Positions 53,186-62,397 of a DNA stretch of 64,000 nucleotides are shown here, in pieces (position 1 is the stretch's first letter; the number at the start of each line of letters is the position of its first letter). The stretch is taken from NCBI GenBank assembly GCA_963762885.1, contig CAVXNH010000047.1:1-64000 (forward strand). Reading direction: 5' to 3'. The DNA is from JASHVB01 sp963762885. Lineage in GTDB: Bacteria; Pseudomonadota; Alphaproteobacteria; Acetobacterales; Acetobacteraceae. A model generated the notes under the pieces. The model searched no databases, was not told the DNA's origin, and saw only the letters and a list, made by a program, of their open reading frames with translations. A program made the position numbers and the translations under genes.

Positions 53186-54927
53186 TGGCCGATCGCACCG
53201 GCGCACTGAGCGCAATCCAGCGGCAGATCATGTGGAACCGGCTGATCGCCGTCGTCGAGGAACAGGCGCAGACCATGATCCGCACCGCGTTCTCGACCAC
53301 GGTGCGCGAGGCCGGCGACCTGTCCGCCGGCATCTTCGACCTGCAAGGCCGCATGATGGCGCAGGCCGTCACCGGCACGCCCGGCCACGTCAACTCGATG
53401 GTGGAAAGCGTCGGCCATTTCCTGCGCAAATTCCCGGCCGACACGATGCGCGACGGGCGACCACTACATCACCAACGATCCGTGGCTCGGCACCGGCCAT
53501 CTGCACGATCTCACCGTCGTGACGCCGGCGTTCCACGGCGGCCGCATCGTCGGGCTGTTCGCCAACACCGCGCATGTCATCGACATCGGCGGCCTCGGCA
53601 TGGGCCCCGAGGGGCGCTCGGTGTTCGAGGAAGGGCTGTACATCCCGATCATCAAATGCTTCGACCAGGGGCAGCCGAACGAAACGTTCTTCGACTTCAT
53701 TCGCGCCGGCTCGCGCCTGCCGGTTGAACTGGAAGGCGACATCTACTCGCTGTGCGCCTGCAACGACGCCGCGCGCGCATCGCCTGGCGGAGATGATGGA
53801 CGAGTTCGAGATGGACAGCCTCGACCCGCTGGCCGACTTCATCTTCGACAGTTCGCGCCGCGCCACGCTGGCCGAGATCGCGAAGCATGCCGCAGCGGCA
53901 CCTACCAGCGCGGAGATCTGCTCCGACGGCTACGAGGAACCGGTGACGCTGCGCCGCGGCGATGACGATGCAGGACGACGCCATCGAGGTCGATTTCGCC
54001 GGCACGTCCGGCCTGTCGTCGCGCGGCATCAACGTGCCGCCGGCCTATTGCCGCGCCTATTCCTGCTTCGGCATCAAAGTGCGTCGTGGCGCCGGAGATT
54101 CCCAACAACTGGGCCAGCCTGGCGCCGTTCCGCATGAAGATCCCCGAAGGCTGCATCCTCAATGCGCCGCGGCCGTATCCGGTGTCGGTGCGCCACGTGA
54201 TCGGCCATCTGCTGCCGGACCTGATGATGGGCTGCCTGCACCAGGCGGTGCCCGAACGCGTCGCCGCGGAAGGCGCATCGGCGTTGTGGAATCCGCCGTT
54301 GCGCGGCGGCTGCGTCGGTGTCCGGCCAGGCGCGCGGCAACCGGCCGGTGCTGCCGGATTTCGAGGTCATCACCTTCAACTCCGGCGGCACCGGCGCGCG
54401 GCCGACGCAGGATGGGCTTGAACGCCACCGCCTATCCCTCCGGCGTGCGCACGATGCCGGTGGAGGCAACGGAAAACGTCGCACCCGTGGTATTCTGGCG
54501 CAAGGAACTCAGGCCGGATTCCGGCGGCGCCGGCCGCACCCGCGGCGGCACCGGACAGGTGATAGAAATCGGCGGCAAGGGCGATCTGGAATTCGCCATG
54601 AACGCCTCGTTCGATCGCGTCGCGCATGCTCCGAAGGGCCGCGAAGGCGGCCTGGACGGCGCCGCCGGTGCGATCCATTTGAAGTCGGGCAAGACGCTAC
54701 GCACCAAGGGCTTCCAGGTGATCCCCGACGGCGAGCGGCTGATTCTGGAACTGCCCGGCGGCGCCGGCATGGGCGATCCGGCCGTGCGCGATCCCGCGCT
54801 GGTGGCACGCGACGTGCGCGATGGCCTAGTTTCTGCGGACAATGCCCGTGCGCTCTATAAGGTTGCGATCTTGACGGACGGCGCGTTGGACCAGCCGGCG
54901 ACAAAGGTGCTGCGAGGAGGGCGGTAG
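53185..54927 (+). CDS. hyuB: Hydantoinase/oxoprolinase subunit B, several frameshifts
   Basis: ATG 53185 overlaps the hyuA stop. The HyuB pattern appears in order: MWNRLIAVVEEQAQTMIRTA, FSTTVREAGDLSAGIFDLQG, MMAQAVTGTPGHVNSMVESV, ITNDPWLGTGHLHDLTVVTP, FANTAHVIDIGGLGMGPEGR, IEVDFAGTSGLSSRGINVPP, NAPRPYPVSVRHVIGHLLPD, VLPDFEVITFNSGGTGARPT and GGAGRTRGGTGQVIEIGGKG, to the end LELPGGAGMGDPAVRDPALV. Frame changes occur near 53458, 53775, 53960, 54085, 54320 and 54415. It forms a heteromer with HyuA. Downstream is an MFS permease. Confidence 0.9.
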
Positions 54928-55044
54928 CCTCTACGTAACAAAAAATTGCATTCAGCGGACGCCTTCGCCTAACATCAGGACAGACTGAAAAGAATAGGGC
55001 CCGGGGCGCCGACAAACGGTCGCTGCCGGCGAACAGGGGGCTCC

Positions 55045-56359
55045 ATGGACGCGGCCATCGAAAAATCGGCCATGCGCAAGATTTACCTGCGCCTGCTGCC
55101 GTTCGCGGTTCTCAGTTATTTCCTCGCCTATATCGATCGCATCAACGGCAGCTTCGCCGGACTGACCATGCGTGGCGACCTGCATCTGACCGCCACGGAG
55201 TTCGGTTTCGCCGTGGGCACGTTCTACTGGGGCTACTTCATCTTCGAAGTGCCCAGCAATATCGTGCTGGAAAAGATCGGCGCGCGGATTTGGATCGCCC
55301 GCATCATGATCACCTGGGGCATCTTCGCCGCACTGACGGCGGTAGTGGCCGGCACCACCAGCTTCGCGACGATCCGCTTCCTGCTGGGCGCGGCGGAAGC
55401 CGGCTTCTTCCCCGGCATCGTGCTGTATTTCACCTATTGGTTCCCGCAGCACCATCATGCCCGCATCGTGTCCGGCTTCCTGATCGGCTTGCCGATCGCG
55501 GTCGCCTTCGGCGCTCCGGTGTCCACCGCATTGCTTGGCCTCGATGGCGTCTGGGGCCTCCGCGGCTGGCAGTGGCTGTATATCGCCGAGGGCGTCCCCA
55601 CCGTGCTGATCGGGTCTGGTCACTTTACTGGTGCTGACCGACCGTCCGGAGCAAGCCACATTCCTCACGGCGGAGGAAAAATCCTGGCTCACTGCCAGGC
55701 TGCTGTCGGAGCGCCGGGCCAAGGAAGCCTTGAAGAAATTCTCGGTGTGGGAGGGCTTCTTCAACCCGAAGGTGCTGCTGCTGGCATTGAACTATTTCGG
55801 CATCGTCGTCGCCAGCCTCGGCGTGCTGTTCTTCGTGCCGCAGATCCTGAAATCCTTTGGCCCGATCAGCAACATGACAGTCGGCTGGCTGACCATGATC
55901 CCGTACGTCAGCGGCGCCGTCGGCCTGATCGCCTGGGGCCGCTTCTCCGACCGGATGCATGAGCGGCGCTGGAACTTGCTCGGAGCGTGCGTGGTCTCCA
56001 CCATCGGCTTGATCGTCACGGGCATGACCATGGGCACGTGGTGGGCAATGGTTGGACTGTCGATTGCCACGTTCGGGTTCTACGGCTCGAAGGGGCCATT
56101 CTGGTCGATGCCGCCGATGCTGATGACCGGCACGGCGGCGGCGGCCTCCATCGCCTGGATCAATTCGATCGGCAATCTCGGCGGCTTCTTCGGCCCCTGG
56201 TATGTTGGTGCGGTGAAGGACGCAACCGGCAGCTATGTTGGCGGAGTCTACGGACTGGCTTTCCTATGCCTGCTGTCGTCCGTCATCTGTGCGTTGTGGC
56301 TGCATATCCCGAACCCCGTTGCTGCCCAGGCGCAAGCGATCGGTTCGCAAGCGGACTAA
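55045..56359 (+). CDS. MFS permease of the anion:cation symporter (ACS) type, one frameshift
   Basis: About 437 residues with 12 predicted helices. AMRKIYLRLLPFAVLSYFLA, YIDRINGSFAGLTM and EFGFAVGTFYWGYFIFEVPS then NIVLEKIGARIWIARIMITW are the ACS-family N-terminal half (YxDRxN and the GxxxEVPSN motif). An extra G near 55617 (ATCGGGTCTGG) shifts the frame, after which LLVLTDRPEQATFLTAEEKS and WGRFSDRMHERRWNLLGACV follow. The family imports organic anions such as phthalate, tartrate or 4-hydroxyphenylacetate. Context implies a substrate for HyuAB and the D-aminoacylase. Confidence 0.9.
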
Positions 56360-56375
56360 GGCGACGCCCAACAAT
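56359..56375. repeat. Left 17-bp inverted repeat flanking the group II intron region
   Basis: AGGCGACGCCCAACAAT begins inside the permease stop codon. The exact complement lies at 58415-58431 (ATTGTTGGGCGTCGCCT). The pair encloses the intron and its target hairpins. Confidence 0.7.
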
Positions 56376-56415
56376 GAACGAGTCCGCTGGACGCACGCCG
56401 ATCCGTTCTCCCGTC

Positions 56416-56438
56416 ATGGCCGGCCTTGTGCCGGCCAT
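56416..56438. repeat. ATGGCCGGC-CTTGT-GCCGGCCAT hairpin copy
   Basis: Perfect 9-bp arms. Identical to the copy at 61272-61294, including the flanking CCACGCCTT. It lies in the 3' exon side of the group II intron. Confidence 0.8.
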
Positions 56439-56516
56439 CCACGCCTTTGCCACGGGCCCGTAAGGAAGGCGTGATAGGGGTAGGGAGCGCCGGTTGTCCC
56501 GGCACCCCCTCCCTCC

Positions 56517-56549
56517 GAACCGGACGTGCAGATCTCCCGCATCCGGCTC
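56517..56549 (-). ncRNA. Group II intron domain V
   Basis: GAGCCGGATGCGGGAG followed by ATCTGCACGTCCGGTTC folds into the 33-34 nt domain V hairpin: AGC catalytic triad in GAGCC, a GAGA tetraloop and the two-base CG bulge. It lies 14 bp after the maturase stop codon. Confidence 0.88.
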
Positions 56550-56563
56550 TCCGGTCGGTGGTC

Positions 56564-57929
56564 TTACCTGCAAGAGGACTGGCGAACCGTCTCATAGGCC
56601 ATCTGCAAGCTGAACAGCCCATGATCGGCAAAGAAGCGATTGGGCCAGCGTGTCTGATCCGCACCTCTTGTGTCGGCAATCCCCTTCAGCTTCTGCTGCT
56701 TGCGCAGCAGGCTCCGCAGCCGGCGGCGTATCCAGCCGTCCAGCGTGCCAAAGGTCCGCTCGCGGCTGTGCTGGAAGTAGCCGAACCAGCCCCGCAGCGT
56801 CGGATTGAGACCGTCGATCACCATTTCAAGGCTACGTCCCGTCGTCCGCTTGGTCTTCGCACGGATGGTATCCTTGAACTTCGCCAGGCTCTTCTCACGC
56901 GGCCATTTCTGACCCGCTTCGAAGCGATACCCCAGAAAGTCAAAGCCATCGGTTTGTGCGTCCACCAGCCGGGTCTTGACCGGGTGCAGGGTCAGTCCGG
57001 CAGATGCCGTCCAGTCTTTCACCGCGTCCAATGCCGCAGCAGCGTCTTCCGGGGTTCGGCACAACACCACGAAGTCGTCCGCATAACGCACCATCTCGTA
57101 GCCCTTCTCCGCCATCAGATGATCAAGCGGATCGAGATAGATATTGCTCAACAGCGGACTGATCACCGCGCCTTGCGGCGTGCCGTGTTCGGGCGTCCAT
57201 TGCTGGCCGCCTTCCAGCACCTGCTGACCGAGGAATGCCTCAACCAGCGCAAGCACACGGCGATCCGACACCTTGTTGGCGACCAGCGCCAGCAATCGGT
57301 CCTTCGGGATCGTGTCGAAGTAACTCTTGAGGTCGGCATCCACGACATGCACGTATCCGGCCTTGAGCAGTTCATCCACCCGTCGCAGGGCATCTTTGCA
57401 GCCAAGGTTGGGACGGAAGCCGTAGCTCTGGGCGGCGAAGTCCCGCTCGAAGATCGGTTCCAGCAGCATGCGCAATGCCGTCTGCACCACGCGGTCCTGC
57501 ACCGTCGGTATTCCCAACGGCCGCTTCTCCTGGCTTCCCGGTTTCGGGATGTAGTGCCGTCGGATCGCCTGCGGCCGATAAGTCCCGGTGCGCAGGTTCT
57601 CGCTCAGGCGAGCCAGGTTCATCTCCAGGTTCGCCGCGTAGTCCTCGATGCTGACATGATCCACCCCGGCCGCCCCTGGTTGGCTTTCACCGCGGCAAAC
57701 GCCGCTTCCAGCGTGGCGATAGGGTAGAGCTTGTCGATCAGGCTGTACCATTTCCCTCCTGTGACCCCCTTTTCGAGGGTCGCCAGCATCCGCTTCGTCC
57801 AGATCGGCGGTTCCGCCTTGGGCCGTTGCGGCCTGCGTCTCCGGCACGTTTACCCGCGGATTGCTCCATCGGGACTGCCACCGGTGTCTCTCCGTCTGTT
57901 CCGGACATCGCGTCTCCACCTTCCTGCAC
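56564..57929 (-). CDS. ltrA: Group II intron reverse transcriptase/maturase, two frameshifts near the N-terminus
   Basis: About 455 residues. The N-terminal part WYSLIDKLYPIATLEAAFAA and VKANQG is displaced by missing bases near 57822 and 57672; the rest is intact. RT blocks: GVDHVSIEDYAANLEMNLAR, RRHYIPKPGSQEKRPLGIPT, RVVQTALRMLLEPIFERDFA, VVDADLKSYFDTIPKDRLL, GTPQGAVISPLLSNIYLDPL and catalytic YADDFVVLCR, then LGYRFEAG and the maturase/GIIM domain NPTLRGWFGYFQHSRERTFG with RRRLRSLLRKQQK. There is no HNH endonuclease, as in class C introns. It promotes splicing and mobility of the intron. Confidence 0.92.
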
Positions 57930-58354
57930 CCCTTCGCTCCCCCGGCATTACCCGGCTTCAGCGCTACTATGGGTGCTGTGACTCCTATGCGGTGTTGGCG
58001 GCTTTTCTATCACTGGCGCACCGAACCCTGCTGCCGCACAGGTCTCTCCGCTTCACCTGCCCTGCCTTCGAAGCTCTCTGTCTCCAACCACCTTGCCGCT
58101 CCCAACGATCGCTTTGGTACCGACCCTCAGCGTCGCAGGCTTCCCGCTTGCACCGGTCTGGGTTTCGCCCTTCCACCGGAGGCTCGCCAGACGGCCCGGC
58201 CGAATCGAGTTCGTGTTCCTACGGATTGCTTCTTCGCCTCGGGTTGCTCTCCACCCCACCTCACGATGACGCAGTTACCTTCAGCTTCAGGCTTGGTCGG
58301 TAGGCCCAGGACGGACTTGCACCCTCCTGACAAGGCACGCTTGCGGACGCACGG

Positions 58355-58375
58355 TGGCCGGGCCAAGCCCGGCCA
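58355..58375. repeat. TGGCCGGGC-CAA-GCCCGGCCA hairpin next to the intron 5' end
   Basis: Perfect 9-bp arms with a 3-base loop, ending 3 bp before the intron 5' splice site (on the minus strand). Member of the dispersed GTCATGGCCGGC family and presumed recognition structure for intron insertion. Confidence 0.8.
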
Positions 58376-58527
58376 TGACGGAGACGCGCGGGCCGGGCGG
58401 CAATTGACGCATCTATTGTTGGGCGTCGCCTAACATCCGTACTCCACCCCGGAAGCGCCATACCTCAGTCTGGACATGACGCTTTTGCCGTGCTGAACCA
58501 GAGCTTCCGTTCTGGGGAAGCCTCGGC

Positions 58528-60111
58528 ATGACCTTGCATTGCGACCTGATCATTCGTGACGTCAACGTATTCGACGGCACCGGCGCGCCGCGCTTCACCG
58601 CCGATGTCGGCGTCACCGGCGATCGCATCGCTGCGGTTGGCGATCTCGGCGCCGCTACAGCCGACTCGCGAGGTTGTCGCGACCGGCAAGGCGCTGGCCC
58701 CCGGCTTCATCGATGCGCACACCCACGACGACCGAGCCGTGCTGTGCGGCCCGGAGTGCATGCTGTGCAAGATGTCGCAGGGCGTGACCACAGTGGTGGT
58801 CGGCAATTGCGGCATCTCACTGTCGCCCGTGCGGATGAAAACGCGCCCCGTTCCACCGCTCGATCTGCTCGGTGACGAATCCTGGTGGATCTTCGACAGT
58901 TTCGGCGCGTATGCCGAGCGGCTGCGCGCGATCCTCGCCGGTGAACACCTACGCGCTGATCGGCCACATCTCGCTGCGGGTCGAGGCGATGGACGGCGAT
59001 ACCCAGCGCGCCGCCACCGACAAGGAAGCCGCGCACATGCAGCGCCGCCTGGCCGAGGCGCTGGCGCAGGGGGCGTCCGGCTTTTCCACCGGGCTGTATT
59101 ACCCGCCGAACATGATGGCGCCGACCGAGGAAGTGATCGCCGTGGCCGAAGCGCTGCGCGCCGCCGGCGGCCTGTACGTCTCGCATATGCGCGACGAGGC
59201 GAACGACGTGCTGCTGTCGATCGAGGAGACGTTGCAGATCGGCCGGGCGGTGAACGTGCCGGTGGTGATCAGCCACCACAAATGCGCCATGCCGGAGAAT
59301 TACGGCCGCTCGACCGAGACCTTGCCGCGGATCGAGCCGGGCGCGGCGGGCAGACGGTGGCGATTCGACGTGTATCCGTATCATGCGGGTTCGACGGTGC
59401 TGATGCCGGCGCGGCTGCGCCCGGACGTGCCGGTGCAGGTCACCTGGTCGGTGCCGCATCCCGAAGTCGCCGGGCGGATGCTGGACGACATCGCCACGCG
59501 AATGGCGGCGGACGCCGCGCGAGGCGGCGGAGCGGCTGCTGCCGGCCGGCGCGATCTTCTTCCAGATGGACGAGCAGGATGTGCGGCGGATTATGGCGCA
59601 TGGGCTGGCGATGATCGGGAGCGACGGGTTGCCGCACGATGCGTATCCGCATCCCCGGCTGTGGGGCACGTTCCCGCGCGTGCTCGGTCATTACGCGCGC
59701 GATCTGGGGCTGTTCAGCCTGGAGGCGGCGGTGCGTAAGATGACCGGCCATACCGCGGAGGTGTTCGGTCTGGTCGATCGCGGCGTGATCCGCGCGGGCG
59801 CGTTTGCCGATCTGGTGCTGTTCGATCCAGCAACGGTGTGCGATGCCGCGACGTTCGACGCGCCGACCAAACCGGCCGAGGGGATCGTCGAGACCTGGGT
59901 GAACGGGCGGTCGGCGTATGTGCATCGGGATTGGTGCACAGCCGAGCGGGCGGCAGGCAGGCTGGTGACGCGCGCCCTCTCCCATGAAGCGGGAGAGGGT
60001 CGAGAGGCGATAGCGTCGAGGGTGAGGGTGATCGGGTCAGGTTTGCTGCTACGCGCGGCCAGATCACTTGCACGGTCGCACTCGCTCTCGCGCTCCCGCG
60101 GGAGAGGTTAA
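58528..60111 (+). CDS. N-acyl-D-amino-acid deacylase (D-aminoacylase) family amidohydrolase, several frameshifts
   Basis: The amidohydrolase begins CDLIIRDVNVFDGTGAPRFT and has ALAPGFIDAHTHDDRAVLCG (metal HxH), MSQGVTTVVVGNCGISLSPV, LIGHISLRVEAMDG, GASGFSTGLYYPPNMMAPTE, YVSHMRDEANDVLLSIEETL, VVISHHKCAMPENYGRSTET and the signature GSDGLPHDAYPHPRLWGTF. The ending includes GVIRAGAFADLVLFDPATV. Frames change near 58670, 58945 and 59520. The last roughly 45 codons run through a CCTCTCCC hairpin repeat, so the natural end is probably near 59970. It hydrolyses N-acyl-D-amino acids or D-glutamate derivatives to the free D-amino acid. Confidence 0.9.
59975..60110. repeat. CCTCTCCC double-hairpin repeat block
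   Basis: CCCTCTCCC-ATGAAGC-GGGAGAGGG, then GAGGCGATAGCGTCGAGGGTGAGGGTGATCGGGT in parts, and a further CTCCCGCGGGAG at about 60090. Third copy of the block at 37362 and 41199. It overlaps the 3' end of the deacylase frame. Confidence 0.7.
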
Positions 60112-60120
60112 AGCGCCGCC

Positions 60121-61226
60121 ATGAAAATCACCCGCATCGATGCATTCCAGATCCGCTGGACGCCGAGCGAAAAGCCGTCGCAGCACAGCGCCTTCGTGCA
60201 GGTACACACCGACGACGGCCTGGTCGGTATTGGCGAGGCTTCGCCGATGCAAGGCGGCCTGGCGTCTCTGGTCATCATCAAGCACCATCTCGCGCCCACG
60301 CTGCTCGGCCAGGACCCGCTGGACCACGCCGTGTTGCTCGATCGCGCGATGCACACCCTGATGAAGCTGGGGCCGGAGGGCGCGCTGACCGGAGCACTGG
60401 CCGCGCTCGACATCGCGTGTTGGGACCTGAAGGGCAAGGCGACCGGACTGCCGATCTATAAGCTGTCGGGGGGGCCTGGCGCACCGCGTTGCCGCACTAT
60501 GCCTCGATCGGCGGGAATGGCGACCGTAGCCTCGACGAGGTGCTGCGCGCGGTCGAAGCGCGGCTGAAGCACCGGCCGGCGGCGATAAAAATCCGTTTCG
60601 ACAACGACCGCACGCTGCTCGATGCCGATATCCCGGGCGACATCGCCAAGGCACGTGCGGTGCGCAAGCTGGTCGGCGACTCGTTGCCTTTGGCCTTCGA
60701 TGCCAACAATGGCTACACGTCGGGCGGGGCTATCCGGGTCGGCCGCGCACTGGAAGAACTCGGCTATCTGGTGGTTCGAGGAGCCAGTGCAGCACTACCA
60801 CGTCAAGGCGATGGGCGAGGTGGCCGAGCGCTCGACATCACCGTGTCGGCAGGCGAGCAAACCTATACGCTGCCGGCGCTGGCGGACCTGATCGACGCCG
60901 GCGTGCGCATGGTGCAGCCGGACATTGTGAAGATGGGCGGCATTACCGGGCTGCTGCGTTGCGCCGCGCTGGCGCATGCGCATGGCGTGGAACTGGTGCC
61001 GCACCAGACCCAGCCGACGATCGGCCACACCGCGAACCTGCACGTTCTGGCTGCGCAACTGCACGCGACGAAGCCGGCGGAGTGGAACGATCCCTCGACG
61101 CGGACGCACGCAGTGTTCGAAAATCCGCCGCGTCCGGTGGATGGGCTGTTCCATTTGCCCGATGGTCCGGGGTTGGGGTTGGTGTTGAACGAGGCGGAAC
61201 TGGCGAAGCGACGCGTTGAAGTGTGA
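60121..61226 (+). CDS. Enolase-superfamily (mandelate racemase/muconate lactonizing type) enzyme, two frameshifts
   Basis: About 368 residues; GGGAGAGG precedes ATG 60121. N-cap domain MKITRIDAFQIRWTPSEKP and GIGEASPMQGG; 20s/50s-loop region; GALAALDIACWDLKGKATGL. Barrel: AIKIRFDNDRTLLDADIP (catalytic Lys region), LAFDANNGYTSGGAI (metal Asp), WFEEPVQHYHVKAMGEVAER (metal Glu), ITVSAGEQTYTLPALADLID (metal Glu), VDIVKMGG-like QPDIVKMGGITGLLRCAALA, and VELVPHQTQPTIGHTANLHV with the MR-subgroup His. Frames change near 60470 and 60772. It abstracts an alpha proton from a carboxylate, as racemase, epimerase or dehydratase. Confidence 0.88.
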
Positions 61227-61271
61227 AGCGCGCACCCCGCCCGTAGCGCCCCCACCCCGCCGCGGCACGTC

Positions 61272-61294
61272 ATGGCCGGCCTTGTGCCGGCCAT
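61272..61294. repeat. ATGGCCGGC-CTTGT-GCCGGCCAT hairpin copy
   Basis: Identical to 56416-56438. It lies between the convergent enolase-superfamily and alcohol dehydrogenase genes, with a half copy (AAGGCCGGCCATGACG) at about 61340. Confidence 0.8.
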
Positions 61295-61365
61295 CCACGC
61301 CTTGTCTTTGCGCTAGCGGCGAAGGCGCGGAGGCTGGCAAAGGCCGGCCATGACGAAGAGGGCGC

Positions 61366-62384
61366 TCACTCCACCCGGATCACCACCTTCCCGACATGCG
61401 CCGCGCCCTCCAGATGCCGGTACGCATCCTTGCGCTTCCTCGAAGCCGAACACGCGATCGATCACCGGGCTGATCCGATGCAGTGCGATCGCACGGTTCA
61501 TCGCCTCGAACATCTGCCGTGAGCCGACATAGATGCCGCGCAGGATCAGGCCTTTGCGCATCGCCACGGACGGATCGATGGCGCCCCCGGCGCCGCCCCG
61601 CACGCCGATCTGGTGCACCTGGCCGCCGAGCCGCGCCGACTCGATGGAATGACGGCAAGGTGCCCGCGCCACCGATCTCGACCACATGATCCACCCCGCG
61701 CCCGCCGGTAAGCTGCAGAACGTCCTTGTGCCACTCAGGATGTTCGCGATAGTTCACGCCATCGGACGCGCCCAGAGTTTTGGCCTGCGCCAGCTTGCCG
61801 TCGCTCGACGAGGTGGTGATCACCCGCGCCCCCGCCGCATGTGCCAACTGCAACGCGAAGATCGAAACGCCGCCGGTGCCCAGCACCAGCACGCTCTGTC
61901 CGGCAATCGGTGGCCGGCCGCCATACAACGCATTCCACGCGGTGACGCCGGCGCAGGGCAGCGTGGCGCCTTCCTCGAACGACAAATGCTCCGGCAGGTG
62001 CACCAGCCCGTCCTGGCTGAACACCACGTATTCCGCCAGCACGCCGTGGATCGCGCCGCCGAGCGAACTTGCCGCATGTTCCGGTTCGATGTCGCCGCCA
62101 ATCCAGGTCTGCATAAAATGCCGGCGACACGATCGCCCGGCTTCACCCGCGTGACGCCCGGGCCGACCTCGGCCACCTCGCCCGCGCCATCCGATAGCGG
62201 CACCAGGTCGGGCAGCGGAGCGCCGCGCGCATAGCGTGCCGGTGACGACCATCAGGTCGCGATAATTCAACGACGCCGCCCGCATGCGCACCAGCACCTG
62301 GCCCGGCCCGGGATGCGGCGTCGGCTGTTCCCTCAACACCAGGCTGTCGATGCCTGCTGGCTTCGGCACTGTCCAGACGCGCAT
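61366..62384 (-). CDS. Zinc-less medium-chain alcohol dehydrogenase/quinone oxidoreductase, frameshifts
   Basis: MDR superfamily. The start RVWTVPKPAGIDSLVLREQP and RMRAASLNYRDLMVVTGT is followed in other frames by LVPLSDGAGEVAEVGPGVTR and KPGDRVAGIL, then FMQTWIGGDIEPEHAASSLG, FSQDGLVHLPEHLSFEEGAT, LPCAGVTAWNALYG and the NAD(P) site VLVLGTGGVSIFALQLAHAA. The C-terminus has AMRKGLILRGIYVGSRQMFE and ends HVGKVVIRVE. Frames change near 62225, 62115, 61645 and 61435. GAGGAG positions the start at ATG 62384. It oxidises or reduces alcohols/carbonyls with NAD(P); substrate unknown. Followed upstream (14 bp) by the hydroxyacid dehydrogenase gene in the same direction. Confidence 0.87.
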
Positions 62385-62397
62385 GATGATCATCTCC

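Larger units (their letters stand above)
56474..58352 (-). mobile_element. Group II intron (bacterial, class C-like), about 1.88 kb
   Basis: Minus strand. The 5' end GTGCGTCCGC at 58352 fits the GUGYG consensus, and domain I carries GAGGGTGCAAGTCCGTCCTG. The RT/maturase gene lies in domain IV, domain V at 56549-56517 and domain VI with 3' end CCCTACCCCTAT near 56474. The 5' exon ends immediately after a hairpin (ATGGCCGGGCTTGGCCCGGC, 58375-58355), the preferred target type for class C introns. No gene is interrupted. Confidence 0.85.

Noticed and set aside
20019..58352. A composite transposon carrying 21-56 kb between the IS4 element and the group II intron
   Set aside because: The elements are of different types with independent boundaries and no shared ends; housekeeping genes (prfC, pcrA, def, rpsU) lie between them.
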